From Bacteroidales bacterium (GTDB taxonomy: Bacteria > Bacteroidota > Bacteroidia > Bacteroidales > BM520): a stretch of 13,830 bases of DNA. The notes under the pieces are model-generated. The model was not told the DNA's origin. It made no database searches and saw only the letters and a list, made by a program, of their open reading frames with translations. The stretch lies in contig JALNXP010000037.1 of the NCBI GenBank assembly GCA_023230285.1, positions 1 to 13,830 of the forward strand, given 5' to 3'. The position numbers were made by a program, and so were the translations under genes. This document shows positions 1-8,795 of the stretch, in pieces. Position 1 is the stretch's first letter; each line of letters begins with the position of its first letter.

Positions 1-2
1 AA

Positions 3-2111
3 ATAAAAATCAAAGAAGCTCTCGGAACAGACTTTCCTGATGATGCAGAAGCTCAATTAGAAGGCGGCATCAAAGCTGTTTTCAAAAGCTGGAACGGCAA
101 AAAAGCCATCTCTTATCGTAGAATAGAAGGCATTCCTGATGATTGGGGAACTGCCGTCAACGTTCAGGCTATGGTCTTCGGCAACATGGGCGACAACTCC
201 GCTACCGGCGTTGCTTTCACCCGTAATCCGGCTACCGGCGAAAACCAATTCTATGGCGAATGGCTCATCAACGCTCAAGGCGAAGACGTAGTTGCAGGCA
301 TCAGAACGCCAAACCCTCTTAATGACGACACCAAAAACGAGCAAAACAAACATCTGCACTCAATGCAGGAGTTAATGCCCGAAACATATAAAGAACTCTG
401 CGACATTCGCGACATTCTCGAACACAACTACCACGATATGCTTGACATAGAGTTTACTATTCAAGAAGGTAAACTTTATATGTTGCAGTGCCGTGTCGGT
501 AAACGTACCGGCGTTGCTGCGCTGACGATGGCTCTCGATATGTTACACGAAAATATGATTAGCGACAAAGAAGTTGTAATGCGCCTCACTCCTGTTCAGT
601 TAGACGAATTATTACACCCTATCTTAGACGCTGATGATGAGAAAAAACATAAAGTCATTGCTAAAGGTCTACCTGCAGGTCCCGGCGGTGCTGTAGGCAA
701 AATAGCTTTCACAAGCGAAAAGGCAATGGAATACAATAAAGCTAAAGTAAACAACATCCTCGTACGCGAAGAGACCAACCCTGAAGACGTTGAAGGTATG
801 CGTGCAGCTACCGGCATCTTGACAGCTCGCGGCGGTATGACTTCTCACGCTGCTCTTGTAGCTCGCGGCTGGGGTAAATGTTGTATCGTAGGCTGTGACG
901 CCATAAAATTCAATGGCGACAACACTATCACCATCAATGGTGAAACCTTCAAAGAAGGTGATGTTATCAGCCTCAACGGTTCTAAAGGCTGGGTTTATGA
1001 TGAAGCTATCAACATGATAGATGCTACAGAAAACCCACGTTTCCAAAAGTTTATGAAGATAGTCGACAAATACCGCACTATGGGCATCCGTACTAATGCC
1101 GACACTCCGGAAGATGCTCAAAATGCAGTAAACTTCGGTGCTGAAGGTATCGGTTTATTCCGCATAGAACACATGTTCTACGGGAAAAACAGCGAAGCTC
1201 CTTTAGCTAAATTACGTAATATGATTGTTGCCGGTTCTACAGAAGAACGTATCAAAGCTCTTGATGAATTAGAGCCGTACATCCGTGAAGCAGCTAAAGG
1301 CACTCTAAAAGTTTTGAACGGCAAACCATTGACCTTCAGACTTATGGATCCTCCTTTGCACGAATTTGTTCCGCAAACTGAAGATAAACAACGCGCTCTT
1401 GCCAAAGATAGAGGCATCTCTTATGAAGAGATAAAAAGACGTATCGACAACCTCCACGAAGTTAATCCTATGATGGGCTTACGCGGCGTGAGACTTGGCA
1501 TCGTTTATCCGGAAATCACTGAAACACAGTTCCGTGCATTATTCGAAGCCACAGCAGAATTGATGGTCGAAGGCTTTGACCCGCACTTGGAAATCATGGT
1601 TCCTCTTACAGTGTCGGTAACAGAGCTGAAACATCAAAAAGCTATCGCCGACAGAGTTAAGAAAGCTACAGAAGAAAAGTTCAATGTAACTATCAACTAT
1701 CTCTACGGAACTATGATTGAAATTCCGAGAGCTACTTTGGTTGCTGATGAAATTGCTGAAGTTGCAGAATTTTTCTCATTCGGAACCAACGACCTGACAC
1801 AGATGACTTTCGGCTTCTCCCGCGATGATGTCAACGCTATCATCAATACTTATGTAGACGAAAAGATTTTACCTGCTGACCCGTTTAACACTTTGGATCA
1901 ACACGGTGTAGGACAATTGGTAAAGATAGGTACAGAAAGAGGACGTTCTACACGTCCGAACCTGAAAGTCGGTGTTTGCGGCGAACATGGTGGCGACCCT
2001 GCTTCCGTTGAATTTTTCTTCAACACAGGTTTCACCTACGTTTCTTGCTCTCCGTTCAGAGTTCCTGTAGCTCGTCTTGCAGCTGCTCAAGCCGCTATAA
2101 AAAAGATGTAA
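3..2111 (+). CDS. ppdK: Pyruvate, phosphate dikinase, C-terminal part (5' end outside window)
   Basis: PPDK reversibly interconverts pyruvate + ATP + Pi and phosphoenolpyruvate + AMP + PPi in the cytoplasm, linking glycolysis and gluconeogenesis. The reading frame is open from base 3, so about 702 residues of an enzyme usually near 900 are present; the missing part is the start of the N-terminal nucleotide-binding domain. Visible landmarks are the end of that domain (GDNSATGVAFTRNPATGE), the phosphohistidine swivelling domain with GGMTSHAALVARG (catalytic His codon at 846-848, preceded by the Thr-Ser pair phosphorylated by regulatory proteins in some species), and the PEP/pyruvate TIM barrel. 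The barrel shows GLFRIEHMF, MMGLRGVRLG, SFGTNDLTQMTFGFSRDD and VCGEHGGDP, with the proton-donor Cys at 1977-1979. The Met at 171 is internal, not a start. Identification rests on uninterrupted family motifs. The stop is followed by a strong terminator. Confidence 0.97.
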   Translation: MKIKEALGTDFPDDAEAQLEGGIKAVFKSWNGKKAISYRRIEGIPDDWGTAVNVQAMVFGNMGDNSATGVAFTRNPATGENQFYGEWLINAQGEDVVAGIRTPNPLNDDTKNEQNKHLHSMQELMPETYKELCDIRDILEHNYHDMLDIEFTIQEGKLYMLQCRVGKRTGVAALTMALDMLHENMISDKEVVMRLTPVQLDELLHPILDADDEKKHKVIAKGLPAGPGGAVGKIAFTSEKAMEYNKAKVNNILVREETNPEDVEGMRAATGILTARGGMTSHAALVARGWGKCCIVGCDAIKFNGDNTITINGETFKEGDVISLNGSKGWVYDEAINMIDATENPRFQKFMKIVDKYRTMGIRTNADTPEDAQNAVNFGAEGIGLFRIEHMFYGKNSEAPLAKLRNMIVAGSTEERIKALDELEPYIREAAKGTLKVLNGKPLTFRLMDPPLHEFVPQTEDKQRALAKDRGISYEEIKRRIDNLHEVNPMMGLRGVRLGIVYPEITETQFRALFEATAELMVEGFDPHLEIMVPLTVSVTELKHQKAIADRVKKATEEKFNVTINYLYGTMIEIPRATLVADEIAEVAEFFSFGTNDLTQMTFGFSRDDVNAIINTYVDEKILPADPFNTLDQHGVGQLVKIGTERGRSTRPNLKVGVCGEHGGDPASVEFFFNTGFTYVSCSPFRVPVARLAAAQAAIKKM

Positions 2112-2130
2112 TTAATCTTAAAATATTAAC

Positions 2131-2162
2131 AAAAAAGCCTGTTCAATCGACAGGCTTTTTTT
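2131..2162. terminator. Bidirectional intrinsic terminator between ppdK and btuG
   Basis: A 12-bp perfect stem (2131-2142 with 2150-2161) has a 7-nt loop, TCAATCG. Its GC-rich core GCCTGT/ACAGGC is flanked by an A-run on one side and a T-run on the other, so it makes a U-tailed hairpin in either direction. It lies 20 nt after the ppdK stop and 24 nt after the btuG stop, which suits shared termination of the convergent units. Confidence 0.92.
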
Positions 2163-2185
2163 ATTGTCGTCATCTCTAAACAGAC

Positions 2186-3319
2186 CTACTTAAAACAAAA
2201 TTCGCCCGGTATAATGCCGACCTTAAAACTATCTAACAAAGTACCGTCAGCAGAATAGCGATATACATAGCCACGCTGAGTGTTATCAATAGCATCTGAA
2301 ACATAAACTTCGGAAGTCGCCGGATCTACGGCTAAGCCATAAAAACCGCCAAATGAAGTCTGATACTGACTTTCAACAAAAATCTCAGGCATAGTCTCCG
2401 ATTGAACCGGATGCCGGTATACATGCCTGTTCAGAAAATAAATTGTATCTCGGCTGCCGTTAATTTTAATTTCTGACGGAGAATCCTCAATATCAAACAA
2501 ATAAGTCTTCAACACCATTCTCGTTTCAGCATCAATGCAAGTTAAGCCAGGAACATCTTGAATATATGGTGAGCCACTAAATCCCCCATCAGAAGCCACC
2601 CATATCTTGCCATATTTATCTAAAACCAAAGAATTTGGCTGTTTTATCACTTCTATAGAATCCACAACGGTATCTTGCTCTGTATCAATAACAAGTATTT
2701 TATTATCATAACTCCAACAACTTACAAAAACATACTTTCCATATTGAACCATCTGCTCTGTCGGGTGCTGATAAAATTGCGACTCGTGATTGTCGACCGA
2801 GATGCTGCCGATTATAGTATTTGTCTGCGGATTCACTATCGTAATCGCTTTTGCGTATAAATCAGTAATATAGGCTTTATTATCATTGACAAAATGAATA
2901 TATCTCGGAGATGTCAAACCTGTTATTTTACCTACATATTCAAAAGAATTTACATTGATTATATACACTTTTCCGCTGTTGTTCATGACAATATAGCCCA
3001 AGCTATCTCTAATTGTCATAGATTGCGCAACATCACCCAAGGTCAAGCCATTAACTGTATAAAACACATCATTTATAACCTCATTAGTTTCCAAATCATA
3101 ATACGAAAGTGAAGCATTGTCGTACATAAAGTTACCTTCATTAACGATAAATACGCCATTAAAAGGTTTGTATATTTCTGTTTGATGTTTCCACAACTCT
3201 TCATCGTGCATACATGAAGTAAACAGTAACACCATTGTTATAACTAACAGGCTTACAGTCGTTTTGACAAAATCCCAAAAAATATTGCTGCACGCAAACA
3301 ACATTTTGTTCGGCAGCAT
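2186..3319 (-). CDS. btuG: BtuG-like surface beta-propeller lipoprotein (cobalamin capture)
   Basis: Predicted outer-membrane lipoprotein of the YncE/DUF5074-type beta-propeller family. In Bacteroides, BtuG binds cobalamin extremely tightly and sits as a lid on BtuB. The chosen start (ATG at 3319, 377 residues) lies 4 nt after the btuB stop and gives a hydrophobic signal ending in the lipobox LFTSC; an alternative Met at 3304 gives the same mature protein. The open frame continues upstream to a Met at 3400 inside btuB, but that extension is polar, Cys-rich and unlike a signal peptide. The mature protein has repeated propeller-blade segments (for example [51 protein letters not shown] and [15 protein letters not shown]). 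It is the last gene of the riboswitch-controlled operon, directly after btuB, as in known btuB-btuG pairs. Binding of cobalamin itself is inferred from family and context. Confidence 0.85.
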   Translation of the reverse strand: MLPNKMLFACSNIFWDFVKTTVSLLVITMVLLFTSCMHDEELWKHQTEIYKPFNGVFIVNEGNFMYDNASLSYYDLETNEVINDVFYTVNGLTLGDVAQSMTIRDSLGYIVMNNSGKVYIINVNSFEYVGKITGLTSPRYIHFVNDNKAYITDLYAKAITIVNPQTNTIIGSISVDNHESQFYQHPTEQMVQYGKYVFVSCWSYDNKILVIDTEQDTVVDSIEVIKQPNSLVLDKYGKIWVASDGGFSGSPYIQDVPGLTCIDAETRMVLKTYLFDIEDSPSEIKINGSRDTIYFLNRHVYRHPVQSETMPEIFVESQYQTSFGGFYGLAVDPATSEVYVSDAIDNTQRGYVYRYSADGTLLDSFKVGIIPGEFCFK

Positions 3320-3323
3320 TTTT

Positions 3324-5339
3324 TTAGATTCCGAATACGACTTGCAACAAGTAGTTTTGTTTTGGCATTGGTCGATACAAGATGGAATGATAGGTTTCAT
3401 TAAACAGATTATATATTTTAAATTCTATTGACATGTCTATTTTCTTGAAGTTGAAGTCTTTACCTACGAACAGGTCGTTCATGAAATAAGGATACAGCCA
3501 GTCGCGGCGTGTAACATCGTTGCTCGAAGTTGTAAATCTCTCGCTATAAGAGTTATTCTGATAGGTTATATGAAAGCCACGATATGCCAGTTGCAGCATA
3601 GCGTTGCCGGAATGTAACGGAATGTAAACCAATTGTTTACCATAAGATTCATCACCCCAAGTCAGCACATCGCCATAGTTTTTTGCACTTGTATAAGCAT
3701 AATTACCCAAAACTCTAATCCCGACTTTGCCAATTTTCCAATTCAAATCTATGGTAGCTTCTATTCCCTGCGACAGCACTCGCTTTATGTTCATAGGTTC
3801 CCAATAGCCTCTGAAGCTCGGTATCCAGATAATCCAGTTGTTTATATCGGAGCGATAAGCCGTAAGTTCTGATTTTAGCTTAAAATCATCTTTAACGAAC
3901 TGATATTCAACGCCAAGTTCAAAACTAAAACCATTTTCCGGCAACAAATCCGGATTACCGCCGGGCTGCCAATATAAGTCATTTAATGTTGGTGCATGAT
4001 AATTGCGAGCAATATTACCTTTAAACAGCAAATCGTGCTGTTTTAATATTTTAAAATCGAAGCCTAAGAACGGAATTAAGGGGACGAACACTCCGTCAAT
4101 AAGTTCCTGTCGCAACATTAAATTCAGATTTAACCTGTTCCAAAAACTTTTTCTTAAAGATATAAAGCCTGACAGTTCGCTCCGGCTGACATCGTAGCCG
4201 GTGAATTTTATTGAGTCATAAGAGCATACATCATAATAATTAGCATTAAGGCTACATTCGACAGACCAATTATGTTTAAAATTATATGTAAAATCCGCAT
4301 TATTAGCGAAACTATTAGTATTGCTTACGGAGAAGACCGCCGGCACAAGTCCTACTCCGCTGACATTGTTCATCAGCGTATAAATCAAATTTTTGTAGAC
4401 ATATCCACTTCTGATAGTCAACTTGTAATTGTCGCCATAATTGTTCCAATCAATAATGACTTTGTGGTCTACATCTGTCTGGTCGTTGAGATTGGAGTTA
4501 TCAGGACCTTCATAGCTTGTAGCGCGCGGAATAGAGCGGTCTGCAAATTGTCCCCAATATTTAACAGAAACGACATTGTTTTCTGTCGGACGATAGTATA
4601 TTTCCTGCAACATACCATAACGCGTGTAAGCCGCATTATCGTTGGTATCTATCGGGTTTTCAAAAGCTCCGGTTTCCGGATTTATGTTAACAATACCATG
4701 ATTGACAAAAGTATAGTCGTTTTTTGAATAATTATGATAAAGGCGACTTCGGATTTGAACTTTTTTATTGCCCCACCCTATTTTCAGAAATTCGTCTAAA
4801 GTTTTGTAGCTGCCTACTGCTTGCAGGTATTTCAGGTTGAAAGTATCAGTCCAATCTATTGAATTATTGATATTTATAGAGCCGCCAAGTCCACCGCTAT
4901 TGTCGGCGATAGAAGCTGTACCATGTTTTATGTTGATATTGTCAGCGATATAAACAGGTATCAGCGAAAAATCGACCATGCCGGTCATTGGCGAGTTGAT
5001 ATTCAGCCCATTCCATGTAACTTGCGTATGTGAGGCAGCTGTGCCGCGAAACGAAGCTGTTGCCAACGCTCCACGCCCATGGTTTTTAATGAAAACAGGC
5101 GTATTTTCCGACAACAAATCCGACAGCGACACGTTGACTTTCTCTTTCATGATTAAAGAATCTATGACAGTCTCTTTCATGCCGGCTTCTTCTTTCACAA
5201 AAATTCTGTCAGCTTTTATCTCAACCCCGGAAAGTGCATGCACAACAGTATCGGCATTGCTTTGTGCAATCAGAGTTTGACAAACACTCATCAGCAACAA
5301 AAATATAACTACTACACATTTGAATCCTGTTATTCGCAC
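3324..5339 (-). CDS. btuB: TonB-dependent outer membrane receptor, BtuB type (cobalamin import)
   Basis: A 671-residue outer-membrane receptor predicted to import corrinoids using TonB energy. It has a Sec signal (hydrophobic core about residues 8-25, cleavage near LIAQ) and a likely TonB-box region around ALSGVEIKA (35-43). A plug domain of about 55-165 includes [36 protein letters not shown] and GGLGGSINI. The rest is a long barrel of alternating aromatic strands that ends in LLQVVFGI. There is no carboxypeptidase-like N-terminal extension of the SusC type, which fits a small-ligand transporter. It starts 7 nt after the preceding stop and ends 4 nt before btuG. The substrate is inferred from the upstream cobalamin riboswitch and from the BtuG and DUF4465 neighbours; sequence alone would allow another siderophore-like ligand. 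Confidence 0.9.
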   Translation of the reverse strand: MRITGFKCVVVIFLLLMSVCQTLIAQSNADTVVHALSGVEIKADRIFVKEEAGMKETVIDSLIMKEKVNVSLSDLLSENTPVFIKNHGRGALATASFRGTAASHTQVTWNGLNINSPMTGMVDFSLIPVYIADNINIKHGTASIADNSGGLGGSININNSIDWTDTFNLKYLQAVGSYKTLDEFLKIGWGNKKVQIRSRLYHNYSKNDYTFVNHGIVNINPETGAFENPIDTNDNAAYTRYGMLQEIYYRPTENNVVSVKYWGQFADRSIPRATSYEGPDNSNLNDQTDVDHKVIIDWNNYGDNYKLTIRSGYVYKNLIYTLMNNVSGVGLVPAVFSVSNTNSFANNADFTYNFKHNWSVECSLNANYYDVCSYDSIKFTGYDVSRSELSGFISLRKSFWNRLNLNLMLRQELIDGVFVPLIPFLGFDFKILKQHDLLFKGNIARNYHAPTLNDLYWQPGGNPDLLPENGFSFELGVEYQFVKDDFKLKSELTAYRSDINNWIIWIPSFRGYWEPMNIKRVLSQGIEATIDLNWKIGKVGIRVLGNYAYTSAKNYGDVLTWGDESYGKQLVYIPLHSGNAMLQLAYRGFHITYQNNSYSERFTTSSNDVTRRDWLYPYFMNDLFVGKDFNFKKIDMSIEFKIYNLFNETYHSILYRPMPKQNYLLQVVFGI

Positions 5340-5346
5340 TATTTTA

Positions 5347-6741
5347 TTAATCTTTTACAAATTTAAGCACCACATTATCTGTCTTTACAATATAAAATCC
5401 TGATTTAAAATCACTTATATTTATAGGAGTATTATCATAATTTTTCACAGTCATCATGCAGCGACCGGAAATATCATAAAATGATATATCTTTATTCAAA
5501 GCATTTTTCAAAACGATATAGTTATTTGCAGGATTCGGATACAGGCTTAACGATTGATTTAAGTCGTTGATACCTGGACAACTCTTTATCAAATAAGCAG
5601 TTACGGTTCTTGAGACATCAGAATTTGATTGCAAAGTTGCCGTCAGAGTTACAGTTCCATCTCCGGTAATATTCAGCATATTATGTTCTCCAATAGTTGC
5701 AATATCGGGAGAAACTGTCCAAACGACATCTTCATTTTCCATCAGTCGTCCTTGCGAAAAAGCGAAGACCTCAAGTTGATAAGATGAAGTGTTTATGGTA
5801 TCAGGTAAATCTTTGATAATCAGCATTTCATCTACGCCGGTTATTGAATTATCCGGTTCTACATCAACAGCGCCTGTGATTTCCGTAGATATTTCGCCAA
5901 GCCATCCGGCATCGCCGAGCATAGCATTTTGCACTTTCACAAAGTGAATAGCATCTAAATCCACATAATTGCCGTATTCATCAACAGCCCAAGAAATATC
6001 GAAGGCATCACCGCCGGAATTTTCCTTTTCATCGGTATAAGGATTATCCGGAGTTGTGTACGGTGCACTACCTCTAAGCTGATTATCAGCATATCCGAAG
6101 CCTCTCTTATAAGATTTTATGTTAGCAGCATTATTTTTATTGATATTACCGGCGATATAAGAGCCGCTTACTTCATATTGCTCATCACTGATTTCCGGAA
6201 AAGAATCCGTCAGCAGATAATACGGCTGAAGATGAAATTCATTAGCATAAATAAAACCTTCGTTACCTTCGGAATCTAACCATGGAACATCAGCGGCGAC
6301 ATTCTGCTGCGGATTAATATATACGACCGAAAAATCTTTTACGGAAGACGAGAAAAAGTAGTCGCTACCGGCAAGTTCGTACCATGTATCATCAGGTTGT
6401 CCATTATTATTTTCATCTTTCATGACATATACGACAGCTGGTTCAGACCAGTCGTTTTGCGGATTTCCGAATATAGTAAAATCGACCCCGAAAGGATTGT
6501 CGGGGTCGTTTTCCACAGGATTATCAAAGGCGAAGACGACATAGCCACCAAAAGCGCCTAAAGACAGGCTGCCATTTATTCCGCCTATTAAAGTATTGAC
6601 AGAACTTGGCACTCCCCACGGTGATGAGTTGATAAATTGACCGGGAGCCGGCTTGTATTCCCATACTTTCGCAATATATTGCGATTTAGCAAAAGTAGAG
6701 CTTAAAATTGTAAGCAGAGATAAAAGTATAAATCTTTTCAT
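5347..6741 (-). CDS. T9SS-secreted cell surface protein of the B12 operon, function unknown
   Basis: A 464-residue protein, second in the operon, starting 4 nt after the previous stop and ending 7 nt before btuB. It has a Sec signal (residues 1 to about 20), then a large N-terminal domain (about 21-290) with the motifs SLGAFGGYVVFAFDNPVENDP and GVDFTIFGNPQNDWSEPA. A Ca-binding-like loop, DENNNGQPDD, is at 109-118, and the domain closes with a GGDAFDISWAVD...VDLDAIHFVKVQ segment. An Ig-like/BIG-2-like domain follows at about 315-385 (VVWTVSPDIATIGEHNMLNITGDG). The end (395-464) is a T9SS type A sorting domain with LYPNPANNYIVL and FKSGFYIVKT. The N-terminal module recurs in the first protein of this operon. 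I recognise similar proteins as uncharacterised 'cell surface proteins' in Bacteroidetes. A role in corrinoid capture is inferred from the operon only. Confidence 0.85.
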   Translation of the reverse strand: MKRFILLSLLTILSSTFAKSQYIAKVWEYKPAPGQFINSSPWGVPSSVNTLIGGINGSLSLGAFGGYVVFAFDNPVENDPDNPFGVDFTIFGNPQNDWSEPAVVYVMKDENNNGQPDDTWYELAGSDYFFSSSVKDFSVVYINPQQNVAADVPWLDSEGNEGFIYANEFHLQPYYLLTDSFPEISDEQYEVSGSYIAGNINKNNAANIKSYKRGFGYADNQLRGSAPYTTPDNPYTDEKENSGGDAFDISWAVDEYGNYVDLDAIHFVKVQNAMLGDAGWLGEISTEITGAVDVEPDNSITGVDEMLIIKDLPDTINTSSYQLEVFAFSQGRLMENEDVVWTVSPDIATIGEHNMLNITGDGTVTLTATLQSNSDVSRTVTAYLIKSCPGINDLNQSLSLYPNPANNYIVLKNALNKDISFYDISGRCMMTVKNYDNTPINISDFKSGFYIVKTDNVVLKFVKD

Positions 6742-6745
6742 ATTT

Positions 6746-8437
6746 TTAGTTTACTAAAACAACACGTTTGTTAATCCATTGATTATCAGTATATATTTTT
6801 ACAAAATATACTCCTGACTTTTCCGAAGAGATGTCAAAACAATTTTTATTTTGAATATTATTTTCTTGATGCACCAAACGTCCTTGAATATCATAGACAT
6901 ACAAATCACAATTGTTGATATTATCGATATAAAATTTACCGGCAGATGGATTAGGATAGATGCCGATATTATTTTTGTTTGTTGCAAAAGACTGTACGCC
7001 AACGCCTTCATCTGTATTAATATAAATATTATCCAAGCAAAAATATGCAGGGGTATTCATACCGTAAGCACTTGCATCTGAAGATTCCAGATAGAAGCGC
7101 AATCCGGTTACTTTACCTAAGGAGCTAAGTTCCAACCATTGCCAATTGTCGACAACATAATCCAACGAATTGTCGTCGAATCTATAATCTGCGAGGTAAA
7201 ATTCTATTTCATTGGTTTCATCACCATTTTCGTCTATACCGAAGACGACAATTTTAAACCAGTCGGGGTCATTACCTGTTTCGCCGCCGAACTTCTTTGA
7301 AAACGAATCGCCGTTAAGCATTGACAGATAAGGGTAAGTAGCATTAGTGACATAGCAGCCGTTCACGATAAAAGCCTCTTCGCCGGTGATATTTGCCTTG
7401 ACAGAAATCGGGTCGTATGTACCGCTTGCCCAGTCCATGCTCACATAAGCGACACCGTAGTTAGTACCGCCATCTTCGCCGGCATCCATTCCGCCGCGAG
7501 TAAATGCGCTATACTGATTTTCGTAGCCGTAAGTAACATTATCTGTCATATTAGAATAAGCGAAGCCGCTCCACGAGCCGTAGCTTTGGTCGTAGCTGTT
7601 GATATATTCGACTATTCCGGATTGGAAACTGCCGCTACCGTCAGAGCCATTCCAATAAGAGTTATCGCCAAGTGTCAGGTCATTAAAATTCGACAAGCTG
7701 AACGGTTTGCCGGCGTTGATAACGCCTACAGCGTCCAAATCGAAGCCGCCGGAGGCAAAAGGTGTTGACCACGGGTCGTTTACTTTATGTCCTTGAGAAT
7801 CATATCTTGCATACTCGTCATTAACACAACCGACTACATCAATAATTTTCACAAAGCGCACATTATTAACATCTAAATTAGCTTCGCCGGCGACATCGTC
7901 TAAATCGAAAGGTGTGCCATAACCCTGACGGTATTTACCGGCTAAGTTATGCAGGTTGGTCGGGTCTAAAGAGCCGTAGGTATCTACTTGCGGTGCTTCG
8001 GGAGTAAGAGACACAGCAGGGAATCTCACAAAGTTAACTCCATCGGAGCTGACTTCAACAAAGGCTAGTTCGAGTAATCTATCGTCGAAGCCATTTTCGA
8101 ACACAGCAAAATCGAAGCCGTCACCGTTGACAATCGGGCGGTCGAAAGTGATAACAGCCTCACCTGCATCGCCGAGGCTGACGACATCCATAGAAGATTC
8201 CTGCGCTATTCCGAGTGCGATAGCCGGATAGCCGAAAGATGCCAAAGTTGTAGGATTAGAAATGTCGGTAAAGCCACGTGTAAGCTGAATACCATCACCC
8301 CAAGTAACAAAATCAGAAGAGCTAAAATGAATAGCTGTTGATCCTTCTTGACCGGCAGCAGGCGGATACGGACCTTGTGCAAAGACATTTCCTGCGAAAA
8401 TTGACAGAAAAGCTACCATAACAATTTTAAATCTCAT
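6746..8437 (-). CDS. BtuH-like (DUF4465) T9SS-secreted fusion protein, probable B12-binding surface protein
   Basis: A 563-residue protein, first gene after the cobalamin riboswitch. The signal peptide ends at FA|Q (residue 20). Residues about 22-240 form a module homologous to that of the next gene product (SLGDAGEAVITFDRPIVNGDGFDFAVFENG at 87-116; FDLDD...LDVNNVRFVKIIDVVG at 177-203). Residues about 243-475 look like DUF4465, with NFNDLTLGDNSYWNGSDGSG, a WSGFAYSN motif, FIVNGCYVTN and a late YFCLDNIYI strand; DUF4465 is the family of BtuH, a cobalamin-binding surface lipoprotein of Bacteroides. Residues 490-563 are a T9SS type A sorting domain (IYPNPSAGKFYI; SGVYFVKIY). There is no lipobox, so export and anchoring differ from BtuH. 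The start at 8437 gives the signal peptide directly; the leader there is AT-rich with no Shine-Dalgarno site. The DUF4465 call is from recognised motifs, and B12 binding is inferred. Confidence 0.82.
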   Translation of the reverse strand: MRFKIVMVAFLSIFAGNVFAQGPYPPAAGQEGSTAIHFSSSDFVTWGDGIQLTRGFTDISNPTTLASFGYPAIALGIAQESSMDVVSLGDAGEAVITFDRPIVNGDGFDFAVFENGFDDRLLELAFVEVSSDGVNFVRFPAVSLTPEAPQVDTYGSLDPTNLHNLAGKYRQGYGTPFDLDDVAGEANLDVNNVRFVKIIDVVGCVNDEYARYDSQGHKVNDPWSTPFASGGFDLDAVGVINAGKPFSLSNFNDLTLGDNSYWNGSDGSGSFQSGIVEYINSYDQSYGSWSGFAYSNMTDNVTYGYENQYSAFTRGGMDAGEDGGTNYGVAYVSMDWASGTYDPISVKANITGEEAFIVNGCYVTNATYPYLSMLNGDSFSKKFGGETGNDPDWFKIVVFGIDENGDETNEIEFYLADYRFDDNSLDYVVDNWQWLELSSLGKVTGLRFYLESSDASAYGMNTPAYFCLDNIYINTDEGVGVQSFATNKNNIGIYPNPSAGKFYIDNINNCDLYVYDIQGRLVHQENNIQNKNCFDISSEKSGVYFVKIYTDNQWINKRVVLVN

Positions 8438-8485
8438 AATAAAAAATTAAAAAGTTAATAAATGGCAGCTAAGGATAATGAGTAA

Positions 8486-8511
8486 GAATATTCTTTTTGA
8501 GAGGAATATTC
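8486..8511 (-). promoter_or_regulatory. Stem-loop in the btu leader, candidate expression-platform element
   Basis: Two copies of the palindrome GAATATTC (8486-8493 and 8504-8511) are separated by 10 nt and can form an 8-bp stem in the minus-strand leader, between the riboswitch aptamer and the first operon start. There is no U-run after it, so it is not an ordinary intrinsic terminator. It may be part of the switch or an unrelated structure. Confidence 0.4.
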
Positions 8512-8518
8512 GATGGCT

Positions 8519-8703
8519 CTTTCACCCGAAAGCTACATGAACGAAGTATGCGGCAGGTCTTCTGACTTATTCCGAAGCCGCTTTGCCTTCCCATCTGTCG
8601 ACAGTGGCTTGTAAATTAGCGGTTTCATTAAGGAAATCACAGCTACGGGGATAGTTTTGGTTTTGCACCAAATTCCCTTTTAATCGGTAAAGAACCGGAT
8701 ACT
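8519..8703 (-). promoter_or_regulatory. Cobalamin (adenosylcobalamin-type) riboswitch
   Basis: Read on the minus strand, the leader shows the conserved cobalamin aptamer core in order: AAAAGGGAA then TTTGGTGCAAAACCAAAA, CCCCGTAGCTGTGA, AAGCCACTG, GATGGGAAGGC and the B12 box AGTCAGAAGACCTGCC. P1 closes the aptamer: AGTATCCGG at 8695-8703 pairs with CCGCATACT at 8545-8553 with one C-C mismatch. A further hairpin, CTTTC-GGGT-GAAAG, at 8519-8532 is in the position of P13. The first operon start codon is 82 nt downstream of that hairpin. Family behaviour predicts repression of the downstream transporter operon by B12. The switching mechanism (transcription or translation) cannot be decided from sequence; no clear U-tailed terminator is present. 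Confidence 0.95.
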
Positions 8704-8708
8704 AAAAG

Positions 8709-8783
8709 TGGGACGTACTGGGCTCGAACCAGTGACCTCTGCCGTGTGAAGGCAGCGCTCTGAACCAACTGGGCTAACGTCCC
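8709..8783 (-). tRNA. tRNA-Val (anticodon CAC)
   Basis: A full cloverleaf folds on the minus strand: acceptor GGGACGT/ACGTCCC (7 bp), anticodon stem CTGCC/GGCAG around the loop TTCACAC (anticodon CAC, decoding GUG), and T stem ACTGG/CCAGT with loop TTCGAGC. The discriminator base is A, and CCA is not encoded. The D stem GCCC/GAGC has one C-A mismatch (positions 12-23), which is mildly unusual. A TACTTTTG promoter element lies 12 nt upstream of the 5' end. The 3' end is only 5 nt (CTTTT) from P1 of the cobalamin riboswitch, so both are probably on one transcript. Confidence 0.95.
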
Positions 8784-8795
8784 TTATCGGGAGTG

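Noticed and set aside
171..173. ATG at 171 as the start of ppdK
   Set aside because: The frame is open to base 3 and the upstream residues continue the PPDK nucleotide-binding domain, so this is an internal Met of a gene cut by the window edge.
669..1121. 150-residue minus-strand frame inside ppdK
   Set aside because: It is antisense to the conserved swivelling domain and barrel of PPDK and has no independent support.
4272..4727. 151-residue plus-strand frame inside btuB
   Set aside because: It is antisense to a well-supported receptor gene, has no family features or promoter, and is explained as a shadow of btuB codons.
8486..8511. GAATATTC hairpin as an intrinsic terminator controlled by the riboswitch
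   Set aside because: The stem is A/T-rich and is followed by TTACTCATT rather than a U-run, so it was kept only as a possible platform element.
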